Assembly (NCBI GenBank): GCA_963783835.1
Contig: CAWAOX010000013.1
Span: 248,001 to 312,000 of the forward strand
Reading direction: 5' to 3'
Origin: CAIQPS01 sp963783835
GTDB lineage: Bacteria > Actinomycetota > Thermoleophilia > RBG-16-64-13
DNA: 64,000 bases
The notes under the pieces were generated by a model, which saw only the letters and a program-made list of their open reading frames with translations, made no database searches and had not been told where the DNA came from. This document shows positions 1-9,708 of the stretch, piece after piece. Every line of letters begins with the position of its first letter. Positions within the stretch are counted from its first letter, which is position 1. A program made the translations under genes and the position numbers.

Positions 1-933
1 GCCGTCAGCAATCACCACACCCAGTACTTCGAGATGTTCGGTCACCGCTCCATCTACCACGACGGCTGGCGGGCGGTCTGCCCGTGGCCGGGCCGGAGCT
101 TCACCGAGGCTGCCACGAAGGGCCGCCAGTTCGGCTCTCCCATCCCCAACGAGGTGCTGGTGGACATCGAGACCCACGACTGGGAGCTTTACCGCGTGGA
201 AGAGGACTACTCCGAGTGCCATAACCTAGCCGCGGAGCACCGCGACAAGCTAATCGAGATGATCGGCCGCTGGTGGGCTGAAGCGGGCAAGTACCAGGTG
301 CTCCCCATTGACGGCGACGTCCGCAGCCGCCTGAGCGTTGAGCGGCCGACGATCGCCAAGCCAAGGAACAAGATCGTCTACTACCCGGGAGGGTCGTCTG
401 TCCCCTTCGCCGCCTGTCCGAAGATCTACAACCGTCCCTGGAGTCTGACCGCCGACGTCGTGATCCCGAAGGGCGGGGCGGAGGGAGTGCTTCTGGCCCA
501 GGGTGGCCGATCCGGTGGTTACTCCTTCTTCGTCAAGGACCAGAAGCTCTACTTCCTCTACAACTGGCTTGGCCGCGACAGGTTCTGGCTCAAGTCCGAC
601 GCGGCGGTCCCGGAGGGTGAGGTCGAGCTGCGCTACGAGTTCGAGCCGACCGGCAAGCCCGACATCGCCAATGGGCTGGGAGTGCCGGCCCGAGGCCAGC
701 TCTACATCGACCGCAAGCTTGTCGCCAGCATCGACATGCCCCACTCCATCCTGGTCATATTCGGGACGGAGGGCCTGACCTGCGGCTACGACGGGGGCGC
801 TCCGGTGGCTGCGGAGGAGTACAGCGACGAGTTCCGCTTCACCGGGACCATCAAGCGGATCACATTGGATCTGTCCGGCGAGCTGATCCCCGATGCGGAA
901 GCCGATATGAAGATCGCCATGGCGCGGCAATAG
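1..933 (+). CDS. Arylsulfatase, C-terminal part (5' end outside window)
   Basis: The reading frame is open from the first base, so this is the last ~310 residues of a larger protein. It aligns by eye along its whole length with the C-terminal half of the complete sulfatase at 34419-36773: shared HHTQYFEM, AVCPWPG, KLIEMI, AGKY, GGAEG and the ending MARQ. The catalytic half with the formylglycine cysteine lies outside the window. The visible part ends in a beta-sandwich-like domain (LTADVVIPKGGAEG, QLYIDRKLVAS). Family knowledge: type I sulfatases hydrolyse sulfate esters. A SulP transporter lies 1.5 kb downstream, the same pairing as at 34-39 kb. Confidence 0.9.
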   Translation, partial: AVSNHHTQYFEMFGHRSIYHDGWRAVCPWPGRSFTEAATKGRQFGSPIPNEVLVDIETHDWELYRVEEDYSECHNLAAEHRDKLIEMIGRWWAEAGKYQVLPIDGDVRSRLSVERPTIAKPRNKIVYYPGGSSVPFAACPKIYNRPWSLTADVVIPKGGAEGVLLAQGGRSGGYSFFVKDQKLYFLYNWLGRDRFWLKSDAAVPEGEVELRYEFEPTGKPDIANGLGVPARGQLYIDRKLVASIDMPHSILVIFGTEGLTCGYDGGAPVAAEEYSDEFRFTGTIKRITLDLSGELIPDAEADMKIAMARQ

Positions 934-1115
934 CGAGCCCAGAGGATCACGGAGCCTGAGAGGATTGCTCGAACGCGGCGACAGCCGCGGGCGCCGTAGG
1001 GAACATGTGACTCTAGGCGATAGGCTCCCTGGCGGGCTGCCGTGCGCGTGGTATTGCATGGTATAAGGTCTCTCTAAGCGCGCGGAATGACCAGACCAGC
1101 TGTGAGGGGGCTGCA

Positions 1116-2576
1116 GTGACCGGATATCTCGTCCTTGTCGGTCTCATAGCCTTGTACGCCCTGGTGGCCGCGAGGGTCGAACATCTCCTGGTGACCGGAC
1201 CCATCACGTTCGTGGTGATCGGTTTCCTGTTCGGTACGAGAGGCCTATCCGTAGTCGATCCGACCATCAGCTCTGAGATCGTGCGCGTGGTCACCGGGCT
1301 GACCCTGGCTCTCTTGCTCTTCTCGGATGCCTCGAGCATCAACCTTCGCGCCCTGCGGCGGGACGCTTCGCTCCTCCTGCTGCTTCTTTTTGTCGGTCTT
1401 CCGCTCGCGGTCGTTTTCGGCGCGCTTTCGGCCTGGCTTCTCCTGCCCACGCTCGGTCTGGCCACTTGTGCCCTGCTCGCCTCCATCCTCGCCCCGACCG
1501 ACCTCTCCCTTGGGCTGGCAATGTTCAGAAACCCGCGGGTGCCCGATAGGGTCCGCCGGGGAATCAATGTAGAGAGCGGGCTCAACGACGGCATAGCGAC
1601 TCCCATCGTGATGCTCTTCATCGGCATCGTGATCGCGGAGGCCGAACATACCGGGAGTCCCATCTTCAAGGCCATCGAGGAGATGGCCATCGGGGTGGGC
1701 GTCGGGATCGCCGTCGGCGCTATCGGCGGCTATCTGATGCGCCTATCCGCGAGCCGGAAGTGGTCCACCGGGGCATCGCGCCAATTCGCGGCCCTCTCGT
1801 TCGCGCTTCTAGCCTACGGCGGCGCCCTCGCCTTGGAGGGCAACGGGTTCATCGCGGCCTTCGTCGGCGGCATCACCTTCGGTGCTGTGAACCATCAGAT
1901 GGCGACCGAGACAGTCCGATACACGGAGAAGACGGGCGTTGTCCTCACCTTTGCCGTCTGGTTCATCTTCGGAGCAGCCGTCGCGCCGGTCCTGCTTGCC
2001 GACGGACTTGGGTGGCAGCCGATCGTCTATGCGCTCGTGAGCCTGACCGTCGTGCGGATGCTGGCGGTGGCCCTATCACTCCTCGGCAAGAAGATGCACT
2101 GGTCGACCGTGCTGTTCGTCGGCTGGTTCGGCCCTCGCGGGTTGGCCAGCGTCGCCTTCCTGATCCTCGCCCTCCAGTCACTCAGCGAGGCCGGCATCGA
2201 AACGTCGCTGCTTGCCGCCACCGCCGGCTGGACGATCCTTCTGAGCGTCATCCTGCACGGTATTTCGGCCGGGCCGGTCGCTGCGTGGTACGGCTCCAAG
2301 GCGGCCGGCTTTGCGCCTGGAAGTCCGGAACTCGAGCCAACGGCACTGACGCAGACCCGGCACGGCATCGCCGCGCCCACCTCGCACGGCGAAGAAGGGA
2401 CTAGGCTCGCCGTTCGGGCGCAGGCTGCTCGCCGGCGGCTGACCCCTTCTGGGACACCCATTCCTCGGCGACGGCGTAGGCTTCGTAGAGCGACCCCGCG
2501 ACCTCTTCGGTCTGCAGGAAGATGTTTCTGCGTAAGACCGAATCCACTATGCCCGACCGCGCCAACTGTTCTCTGA
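1116..2576 (+). CDS. Cation/proton antiporter (CPA1, NhaP-like)
   Basis: A polytopic membrane protein with about 12 hydrophobic segments through residue ~400. The sequence ILAPTDLSLG followed by NVESGLNDGIATP carries the paired acidic residues typical of the CPA1 exchanger core, so Na+ (or K+)/H+ exchange at the cytoplasmic membrane is likely. GTG start at 1116 with GAGGGGG just upstream. After the last membrane segment, the final ~60 residues are Arg/Pro-rich and unlike a normal tail; they are encoded antisense to the 3' end of the convergent SulP gene (176-base overlap). The native stop may have been lost by a small indel before 2400, or the tail may be real. Confidence 0.88.
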   Translation: MTGYLVLVGLIALYALVAARVEHLLVTGPITFVVIGFLFGTRGLSVVDPTISSEIVRVVTGLTLALLLFSDASSINLRALRRDASLLLLLLFVGLPLAVVFGALSAWLLLPTLGLATCALLASILAPTDLSLGLAMFRNPRVPDRVRRGINVESGLNDGIATPIVMLFIGIVIAEAEHTGSPIFKAIEEMAIGVGVGIAVGAIGGYLMRLSASRKWSTGASRQFAALSFALLAYGGALALEGNGFIAAFVGGITFGAVNHQMATETVRYTEKTGVVLTFAVWFIFGAAVAPVLLADGLGWQPIVYALVSLTVVRMLAVALSLLGKKMHWSTVLFVGWFGPRGLASVAFLILALQSLSEAGIETSLLAATAGWTILLSVILHGISAGPVAAWYGSKAAGFAPGSPELEPTALTQTRHGIAAPTSHGEEGTRLAVRAQAARRRLTPSGTPIPRRRRRLRRATPRPLRSAGRCFCVRPNPLCPTAPTVL

Positions 2577-4110
2577 GCGAGGGATCCACCTCGGCGAGCA
2601 TCAGACGGCTGTCGTGCTTCTTGAGGTCTTCGGCATACCGGTCGACGGTGCGCATGAGGGTGCTGCCCAGGTCTGTGCGGCCATGAAGGTTGATGATCAC
2701 GACCGCGTGGCTCGTCTGCGCGTTGGTCTTTGGCAGTTTCTCTTCAAAGGCCGGAGCCGCGGCGTAGAAGAGGCTCCCGTAGGGAACCAGCACGGTGACG
2801 CTCCCCGGGAGTATCGTGCCCGGCGCGGCTTGCTCGATCGGAAGCCTGCCTTCTTTGAGCTTCCACTCCACCACCGCGAGCCGGTGGGATTGGCGCACGG
2901 TGAACAAGAGGATGGAGAGGGCCACGCCTACCAGCACCGCGTATTGCAGAGGGATCATCAGAACCAGGGCAAAGGTGATCACCATGATGATTCGCTGGAT
3001 GTTGCCCGTGTGCCACACGCTCCGTATGCTGGCGGGCTTGATGATCCCAAAGCCGATGACTATCAGCAGGCCGGCAAGGGCAGGGAGGGCGAGCTTGCCC
3101 ACCGCTCCGGAGAAGAGCAGCGTGACGATGGCGATCACCACACCGGCAAAGATGTTCGCCAGCCGCGTCCTGGCTCCGCTGCTCACGATGAGGGAGGTCG
3201 CGGAGGCCGAACCGCCGATCGGCATACCCTGGAACAAGCCGGCCGCCACATTGGCCGCTCCCTGGCCTATGAAGTCGCGCGAAGGATTGGGGTAGCGCCC
3301 ATCCGGGTTCACGAACGCCTGGCTCACCCCCGCCCCCTGGACAAGCCCGATGACCGCCAGGGAGAGCGCCGGCACGATGAGTTGGAAGAACTGCGAGAAA
3401 TCCGGCAGAGCCGGTCTGGGCAGTCCGCCCGTGATCTCGGCTATGTCCGAGACCCTTGCCACCGAATCCCAGCTAAAGAGTGACGGGAGGATCGAGGCCA
3501 CGATGATCGCCACCACCAGGCCGAATCCGCGGAGGCGGGTCTTCTGCAGAGTGAGGATGAGGATGACCGTGCTGATCCCCACCGTGACGGTCGGGAGATC
3601 GACCTGGTCGAGGTTGAACAGGGTGTCCACGGCTTTGGCGACTTTGTTGCTGTATTCACTTGAGTATCCGGTGAAGTCACCCAATTGGCCCAGAATGACC
3701 AGGGCGGCCACCCCGGTCATGAAGCCCACCATCTCCGAATTGGGCACCCAGCGCAGGAGCCGGCCCGCCTTCAGGAAGCCCGCCACGAGCATGATCACCC
3801 CGGTCATGATAGAGAGCGCGAAGAGTGTGCCGGGGGAGCCGCCACTGGTGACCGCCGCGACGCTGGCGACCACCAGAGCCATGGCACTGGTGGTCTGCAC
3901 GCTCAGATAGACCGAACCGGAGAAGATCGCCCCTATCGGGGTGCCCATCATGACCGCGTAAAGGCCGTAGATAGGATTGACCCCCGCGAGCACTCCTGAA
4001 GCGAGCGCGTCGGGCACGCTCTCCACCCCGAGAACGACGCCTGCCATCAGATCCGGGCGGGCCGTCCTGCGGTCGAACTTGAAGCGCTTGAAGAAGCCGG
4101 GCAGTTTCAT
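2401..4110 (-). CDS. SulP-family anion (sulfate) transporter with STAS domain
   Basis: A 569-residue protein starting MKLPGFFKRFKFDRRT, with the SulP membrane domain (PDALASGVLAGVNPIYGLY, SVQTTSAMALV) up to about residue 410 and a cytoplasmic STAS domain at about 430-545 (VPYGSLFYAA, VIINLHGRTDLGSTLM). Family role: uptake or exchange of sulfate or another inorganic anion, often bicarbonate; the substrate cannot be read from sequence. SD AGAGAGGT precedes the ATG. It is a close paralogue of 36976-38682, which sits beside the complete sulfatase. Its 3' end overlaps the convergent antiporter gene. Confidence 0.93.
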   Translation of the reverse strand: MKLPGFFKRFKFDRRTARPDLMAGVVLGVESVPDALASGVLAGVNPIYGLYAVMMGTPIGAIFSGSVYLSVQTTSAMALVVASVAAVTSGGSPGTLFALSIMTGVIMLVAGFLKAGRLLRWVPNSEMVGFMTGVAALVILGQLGDFTGYSSEYSNKVAKAVDTLFNLDQVDLPTVTVGISTVILILTLQKTRLRGFGLVVAIIVASILPSLFSWDSVARVSDIAEITGGLPRPALPDFSQFFQLIVPALSLAVIGLVQGAGVSQAFVNPDGRYPNPSRDFIGQGAANVAAGLFQGMPIGGSASATSLIVSSGARTRLANIFAGVVIAIVTLLFSGAVGKLALPALAGLLIVIGFGIIKPASIRSVWHTGNIQRIIMVITFALVLMIPLQYAVLVGVALSILLFTVRQSHRLAVVEWKLKEGRLPIEQAAPGTILPGSVTVLVPYGSLFYAAAPAFEEKLPKTNAQTSHAVVIINLHGRTDLGSTLMRTVDRYAEDLKKHDSRLMLAEVDPSLREQLARSGIVDSVLRRNIFLQTEEVAGSLYEAYAVAEEWVSQKGSAAGEQPAPERRA

Positions 4111-4144
4111 CCGCTGTCTACCTCTCTTCTCGCAACCGATGAAC

Positions 4145-4870
4145 TCACTCGCCGGCCGGTTCGGGCGCTTGCGGCGTTGTGCCGTCCGCGACCCCCGCGC
4201 TCGGACGACGGAAGCTGACGACCATTATGTAGGTACTCACGAGGAAGACCCACGCAGGGAACACGAGGATCACCCAAAAGGAGCGGGTGAACACGACCAT
4301 CAATAGGAGCGCCAGTGGGTAGGTAATAAGTGCCATCCAGCGCGGCATCACCTTCGTCCGCAACCACAAAGTGGCCTGAGAAAGCAGGAACACCGCGGCC
4401 ATGCGCAGTGCATAGATCCCGAAGATCTGGGTGACAAGGTCCCGGGCGAAGTAGTACGTGCTGCTGCCCGGAAAACCGCTCGGGTCCCGCGCGTAGCCGG
4501 TGACGATCGCGCCGGCGACACCCGTGGCCACGAACACCATGGCCAGGAAGATCAGTCCACTCCCCAGGAACACGGCAGAGAAGAACTGATCCTCAAGACG
4601 GCCCAGGCGAGCGCGCACGACGCCGATGAACCAAAGAAAGAAAATGCCGGCGAAGGGCATGAGGCCGATCGCGAAGGTGACCCACCCGGCTTTCTCCGCG
4701 AGCCACAGACCGCCGTCGTCTCTGGAGACGTCGGTCACTGAGATCTTGAGTATGACCACGCTCACCGAGAACAAGATGGCGAACAGCAGACCCGCGATGC
4801 CGGCAGAGCGCGGACTCCTTACGACCAATCTTTCCTCCGCCAAGAAGCGGCCCGGTCCGTCTGAAGCCAT
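4145..4870 (-). CDS. Hypothetical membrane protein, about 6 TM
   Basis: A 241-residue hydrophobic protein with segments at roughly residues 24-44, 64-84, 101-125, 146-166, 178-195 and 198-220. No catalytic motif is recognised; it resembles uncharacterised actinobacterial DUF4386-like membrane proteins, but that is weak. SD GGAGG sits 5 nt before the ATG. It lies 33 bases downstream of the holin/phosphodiesterase gene and 34 bases upstream of the SulP gene on the same strand, so it is probably co-transcribed with the minus-strand membrane block. Function unknown. Confidence 0.75.
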   Translation of the reverse strand: MASDGPGRFLAEERLVVRSPRSAGIAGLLFAILFSVSVVILKISVTDVSRDDGGLWLAEKAGWVTFAIGLMPFAGIFFLWFIGVVRARLGRLEDQFFSAVFLGSGLIFLAMVFVATGVAGAIVTGYARDPSGFPGSSTYYFARDLVTQIFGIYALRMAAVFLLSQATLWLRTKVMPRWMALITYPLALLLMVVFTRSFWVILVFPAWVFLVSTYIMVVSFRRPSAGVADGTTPQAPEPAGE

Positions 4871-4903
4871 CCCGCCCTCCGTTCGTTCGCCCCCAGCGGC
4901 GAG

Positions 4904-6963
4904 TTAGGCCGTCATCGTCGTCCAGTGCTTGAGGTTCCGATAGACCGACTCTGCCCCGATCAATTCCCTGTCGTGCAGTTCCCATTCGGCCGGGAACAGC
5001 AAGAATGGATGCGTCTGTTCGCCTCCGAGGCCACCGTGATTGCCGACCAACTCTTCGAAGGCCGCGTTCTCGTTGGTGTCCACCCAGTAGGTGCTCATGA
5101 CCAGGAGATCGGGGCAGTTGCCAAAGGAGGTGGTTCGCCTGATATGCCGGGCGGCGTTGGCGCCGTAGGGAAGCAGCGGATCTTCTCCCTCGACCCGGTC
5201 GTCGCCGACGTAGTGCCGGCCGTTCTTGCCGATGACCACAGTGTCGCCCCCATTCGCCGACGTCGCCACCATGACGAACCCCACTCCGGGGTGACTCACC
5301 AACTTGTCGATGAGGTCTGGCTGATCGCGCTCGATCTCTTCGAGGGTGACCCGGTGCTTCGGCCCGGTGAACGACACGATCCCCAGGTTGCCCGAAGCCA
5401 TCACTACCAGGTCGGTCATCGACGTGGGGGGCGCGTCCCCGGCGTGAAGGCGTGCCCGGAGCCTCCTGCCGATGCGGCCGTTGGCCATGCCCGATTCCTG
5501 AGCAGCCACGTCGACCGTGGATACGTGTTCCCAGTCGCTCTGTCCTTTGGCCACCCCTGCCCCGTCGCCAGTCTCGGCGTACGTGCTGGGACCGCCGACA
5601 CTGGTGCCGGGCGAGACGGACGTGCGGACCAATTCCTCCAGGTCGTAGCCGTATCGTTGGAGGAAGGTGGCTCCCATCGTCTGGCCGTGATCGGACAGGA
5701 CCACGAAGCGGTAGTCACGAGGGGCTATCTTGGCCAGGTTCTCCAGGCTGCGCATGCGGACGTCGATCTTTCGCAGCACCGTGAGCGCGTCGTGCCGATC
5801 GAGGCCGGAATGGTGGGCCACCTCGTCGTAGCCCGCCAGCGTGACGTAGCAGTACGGCGCGCCGCGCACCATGTCCCCCACCACTCCGCTCAGGCTAAGA
5901 TCGCGCAGCGCGACCGTCATGCCGGCTCGAATGACGGTGTACTTAAAGTGCCGGTCGATCCTGGGCTCCTCCTTGCGGATCCTTTGCGACCACTTGGCCC
6001 CGGTCTCCAGGATCATCTCCCAGAAGAACAGCATCACGGTATGGGTGAAGTTGAGCGGCGAGGCAAAGAACGACCGGTAGGTCTCCCCTCTTCCTCCCTC
6101 ACCCGGCTGGCGACGAGCATGACCTCGTCCGCGTCGCCCGACAACAGACTCGCCCTGGCCGTCCCGCCGTGCGCGAGAAGACCGTTGCCATCGGAGTGAG
6201 ACTGCTCGAACGGTCCAAGCACCTTGAGATTGCTCGAAACGACGACCCGGCCGAGTTCCTTGTCGAACCAGCGGAATGCCGGGATATCGCTGTTGTTGCC
6301 GTGAAGGATGCCGGCCTGAGAGGCGCTGGTCTGGGAGGAGAGGTCGGTCTCCCACGGCACCAGCACGTGGGAACCCGATTCGACCCACTTGCGCATGGTC
6401 CGCGCTTTGCCGGCGGCCATCGCCCGCTTGAGGGCGTCGTGAGAGAGACCGTCGATCTCCAGAAAGATCACGCCCGGCTTGCCGACGCTGCTCTCGTCCA
6501 CCAAGCGTTTCTGCCGGCGCAGGACGATCCTCCGGAAGACCCCCGCATCTTCAAAAGAGATGAAACCCAGGAGTGCGGTCAGGACGATGGTCGATATGAA
6601 CGCGTAGAGGATGGCCCAGCCGAAGTTCTCCACTACCAGGTTCGGAGAGATCCAGGCGACGACCTGGACGATGAAGCCGTTGACAAGTACGGTGATGAGG
6701 CCTGCCGTCCAGATCACCAACTTGAAGAAGAAGCGGATGAAGAGAGGCCACACCACGAACATGGCGACCAGCATGGCAATAGAGACGGCCGCTATGGTCC
6801 CATATCCGGTCATGGTGACCCCCGGCAAGATCTTGGCCACCACCCACAGCGCCACACCCTGGACGATCACGATGCCTATCAGCCGGCCGACGCCTAGCAG
6901 CGCACGCTTCCACAGCGCGCCTGCCCGCGAGCGACGGGCCGCGACAACCTGAGATTGAGTCAT
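4904..6963 (-). CDS. Holin-like membrane domain fused to type I phosphodiesterase; interrupted by a 1-base frameshift
   Basis: Read through one shift, this is a ~686-residue protein. Residues ~20-150 form four membrane segments like the Phage_holin_4_2 family. From ~165 follows an alkaline-phosphatase/nucleotide-pyrophosphatase fold: metal-site VIFLEIDGLS, nucleophile region SSQTSASQAG, YDEVAHHSG, the VVLSDHGQ metal ligands and a late NHGG. The frame breaks at the CCCC run 6085-6088: adding one base joins VREEE directly to GETYRSFFASPLNF. Without repair, the first part stops after ~309 residues. ATG at 6963 overlaps the stop of the K+ channel gene by one base (TAATG), implying translational coupling. 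Predicted to hydrolyse a phosphodiester or phosphomonoester at the membrane; substrate unknown. Confidence 0.85.
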
Positions 6964-7733
6964 TAATCCGCCTCTTCGTTCGGTAGTTCGCTCTCCGTGT
7001 CCTCTACGCCCGGAGTCTCCCCGGTGTAACCGCCGCGGCGCCTGCGTCCGATCCTGCTCACGAACAGGGCCACGACGACGACCAGGTACAACTGCCCGGT
7101 GATGGCCTCGACCACCACGGCCATCTTCCCCACATCCGTGCCCGGTGTGAAATCGCCAAAACCAACAGTCGCCAGGGCGATGAAGCTGAAGTAGATGTAG
7201 TCGAGAGATGATGGGGCGTCAGTCTGCACAAAGAACGGCTGCCCACTGATCTCCGCGATCATCCTGTAGACCATGGCGAACAACATGGCGCCGAAAAGGT
7301 AAACGCAGAGTGAGCCCATAACCGTTTGCCGGGAGATCCTCGCGTGCGTGGCGAGCCGACGAAAGATGAAGAAGACGCAGGCGATAACCAGAGCGGTGGA
7401 CACCAACGAAGAAAGAGCGCCGACGATGGAGCCCAACCGGGAGAGGCTCGCGATCCCGGCCACCGCGAGGACGACCGGGATGACGACAGTGAGAATTATG
7501 ATGGTGCGCCGGGGCACCCCGGAGGTCAGCATGGTGAGGAAGAAGATGCCCAGGAAGAGAAGCGGGATGACGAAGTGCCCAACCTGCCGTCCGGACACGA
7601 TCCCCATGACGATAAGCGTCACGAGAATCGCTGCGAGCACCAGACCGTATTCGTCGTCCGAGCGGCGCAGTCGCCCCGCTACGGGGCGGCGGCGCCGCGA
7701 TTGGCTATCGCCTTCCGCCTCAGGCTGACTCAT
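6963..7733 (-). CDS. Two-TM-type potassium channel family protein
   Basis: A 256-residue membrane protein. The C-terminal third is an Ion_trans_2 pore: helix, selectivity filter TVGFGD, then a final helix ending VALFVSRIGRRR. Upstream are four further hydrophobic segments, giving a six-helix-like layout without an obvious charged voltage sensor and without a RCK domain. Family role: K+ permeation. ATG at 7733 lies inside the end of the upstream gene (14-base overlap) and its TAA stop overlaps the next ATG by one base, so three genes are tightly coupled. Confidence 0.92.
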   Translation of the reverse strand: MSQPEAEGDSQSRRRRPVAGRLRRSDDEYGLVLAAILVTLIVMGIVSGRQVGHFVIPLLFLGIFFLTMLTSGVPRRTIIILTVVIPVVLAVAGIASLSRLGSIVGALSSLVSTALVIACVFFIFRRLATHARISRQTVMGSLCVYLFGAMLFAMVYRMIAEISGQPFFVQTDAPSSLDYIYFSFIALATVGFGDFTPGTDVGKMAVVVEAITGQLYLVVVVALFVSRIGRRRRGGYTGETPGVEDTESELPNEEAD

Positions 7734-9039
7734 CAATGACTTCGGCCCGGGACTTCGTGGCCAGCTCGCTAAGCCGCGCGATGAAGAAGATCAGCGCGTC
7801 CACAAGGATGACGAGCACGGCCACCAGGACTATCGCCCAGACTGGAGGGCCGCCCGACAGCACGAGCGCCAAGAAGCCGATGATGAGCACGCCCAGAGCC
7901 AGCATGGTGCGGTGCCGCGCGAGGAAGCGACCGAACGACCCGGTATCCCACCCGCGCTCCGCCGCCCCGCCGGCAGCCCGCTCCATCGTGCCGCCACGGA
8001 AAGCCCGCACTATGTAGGGGTGGATGAGCAAGAGCAGGCCGATGAAGAACAGGCCCCACGCGGTGGCGCGCAGCGCGATCGTCAGCGCGCCCCACAACGC
8101 GCCTCCGGCGTCACTCGAGATGCCCGCGCCGGTGATGGCGTCCATGAAGAACGTCCGTCCGACGGCGATGCCGATGACGAAGAGCGCCGTGGCTATCATC
8201 AGGCCGATGCCGACCCGGACGGCCGCCCTCTGCCGCCGTACCGCTATCGCCACCGAGCCGGCCAGCAGGAGCACCGCCAGGATTGGCAACACGATGAACA
8301 GCTTGTTGACGAGGTTGAGAAGACTCTTGACCTTCTCGAGCCCCGCCACCTGCGCGATCGGCACCTGACCCGTGGCCAGTATCGGTCGCTCCTCCGCGGA
8401 GATCTCGACGCCCACCTGCGCAAGCCTGTCGACCAGGCGGGTGGATAGAGTGCTGAGGTCGAGGGTGATCGTGCCGTCGTCGCCGAGGTACACGTTGCCG
8501 GTGCCGTTCAAGAAGCCCACCACTGCCCCGTGGACCCCTGTGATGGCCTTCGTCCAGACGGTGGCGAACTCATCGGTGGCGACGAGGGCCTGCGCTCCCT
8601 GCAAAGTCCGGGCCTTCAGACGGTCCTCGGCAGGCCCGGCGAGAAAGCCGAGCCTGTCGGGGAGCACGTTCTGGAGGCGTACTTCGAGGTCGAGCGCGTT
8701 GAAGATCTGATTGGTAAGCGAATTTGCTACCTGATCCTGGATCGCCGGATCGGAAGCGAGAGGGCCGACCATGCTGACAAACCCATCGGTGCTGAAGATG
8801 TTCCCGCGGACCCAGCCGCCCGTCACCGCAAGGGGTACCAGGACGAGTCCGATGATCAGGAATACCCAGGCCAGGGTGCGCCTCCACACCGGTCCCTTCG
8901 GCCGGGGTTCGGGCTTGGTCTCGACGGCGGCGGCCGTTGCGTCTCCCACCACGGCGTCGCTCGCCATGCCGCCGCTCGCGGCGACCTCGCTCGGTGTCTC
9001 CTCAGCAGGCGCCATGTCACTCTGCGTGGTGTCGCTCAC
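7720..9039 (-). CDS. Actinobacterial integral membrane protein (unknown function)
   Basis: 439 residues: an acidic, Ala-rich N-terminal tail (~1-45), one membrane helix (~52-75), a ~170-residue soluble, probably extracytoplasmic, region rich in Asp/Leu (SDPAIQDQVANSLTNQIF), then about five helices (~240-425). The layout matches uncharacterised actinobacterial integral membrane proteins. GTG start at 9039 with AGGGG six bases upstream. Head of the coupled set with the K+ channel and holin/phosphodiesterase genes, which suggests a shared role in membrane or ion homeostasis (inference). Confidence 0.82.
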   Translation of the reverse strand: MSDTTQSDMAPAEETPSEVAASGGMASDAVVGDATAAAVETKPEPRPKGPVWRRTLAWVFLIIGLVLVPLAVTGGWVRGNIFSTDGFVSMVGPLASDPAIQDQVANSLTNQIFNALDLEVRLQNVLPDRLGFLAGPAEDRLKARTLQGAQALVATDEFATVWTKAITGVHGAVVGFLNGTGNVYLGDDGTITLDLSTLSTRLVDRLAQVGVEISAEERPILATGQVPIAQVAGLEKVKSLLNLVNKLFIVLPILAVLLLAGSVAIAVRRQRAAVRVGIGLMIATALFVIGIAVGRTFFMDAITGAGISSDAGGALWGALTIALRATAWGLFFIGLLLLIHPYIVRAFRGGTMERAAGGAAERGWDTGSFGRFLARHRTMLALGVLIIGFLALVLSGGPPVWAIVLVAVLVILVDALIFFIARLSELATKSRAEVIDESA

Positions 9040-9068
9040 CGTCGTCCCCTCTCAACTTCGCGGCCCGA

Positions 9069-9611
9069 TCAGGCGGCCTTCAGCTCCTTCTTCTCTTCAC
9101 TCCGTACCACAAACGCGAGGATGATGCCCAGAATGCCGAGCACGATAAACCAGATGCCGATCAGCCAGGCAAGGGCCGTCAGGGAATTGATCGGCCAGGC
9201 GACCACAACGATCCCCGCGATGACCGTGATGATGGACATGAAGATGGTCCACCCCCGCGAGGGATAGGTCTTGTCGCCCACCGACATGATGAACTGGATG
9301 ATGCCGTGGATTATCCAGTAGACACCGATGATGAATCCGACCACGGCAACGGTAGCGACCACGTTGCGGATCATTATCAGGGCGACGATGATCGCGAAGA
9401 TGCCGAGGAAGACCGTCCATACCTTGTGCTGGTTAGCGGCCGAGAAGGACTTGACCAGCGAGTAGATGCCCATGACGAACAACTGCAGCGCGAAAAGGAT
9501 CGTGAGGACCTTCAGAGTCTCTGACGGCCACACGACCACCAGGATCCCCAACACCAACGTCAGGATCCCAAAGAACAGCGCCCATCCCCATGCCCGAGAA
9601 ACTTGCTCCAT
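9069..9611 (-). CDS. HdeD/DUF308 family membrane protein
   Basis: 180 residues with six hydrophobic segments as three DUF308 hairpins (WALFFGILTLVLGILVV, VWTVFLGIFAIIVALIMI, WTIFMSIITVIAGIVVV). The family includes HdeD of enteric acid-stress islands, though biochemical function is not settled. A longer reading frame extends upstream, but ATG 9611 (MEQVSRAWGW) has SD AGGGGG six bases away and follows the predicted promoter 9652-9680. First gene of the minus-strand membrane block, divergent from the SHOCT gene at 9776. Confidence 0.9.
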   Translation of the reverse strand: MEQVSRAWGWALFFGILTLVLGILVVVWPSETLKVLTILFALQLFVMGIYSLVKSFSAANQHKVWTVFLGIFAIIVALIMIRNVVATVAVVGFIIGVYWIIHGIIQFIMSVGDKTYPSRGWTIFMSIITVIAGIVVVAWPINSLTALAWLIGIWFIVLGILGIILAFVVRSEEKKELKAA

Positions 9612-9651
9612 GGCGTGCCCCCTCATCTCCAAGTGTGTGCGTAACACCCAT

Positions 9652-9680
9652 TTACTACCATTTATCAGGTACTGACGCAA
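9652..9680 (-). promoter_or_regulatory. Sigma70-like promoter for the DUF308 gene
   Basis: On the minus strand TTGCGT (9675-9680), 17-base spacer, TAGTAA (9652-9657), about 40 bases before the ATG at 9611. The -35 box lies in the left arm of an inverted repeat shared with the divergent promoter. Confidence 0.5.
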
Positions 9681-9708
9681 GGTGCATACTTGGTACCCCT
9701 CCTTGCGT
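9675..9708. repeat. Inverted repeat linking the two divergent -35 boxes
   Basis: ACGCAAGG (9675-9682) and its exact complement CCTTGCGT (9701-9708), 18 bases apart. Each arm contains the TTGCGT -35 box of one divergent promoter. Candidate operator. Confidence 0.5.

Noticed and set aside
6034..6963. Holin domain as evidence for a prophage
   Set aside because: No other phage gene, integrase or att site; the domain is fused to a phosphodiesterase and sits in a housekeeping-like operon.
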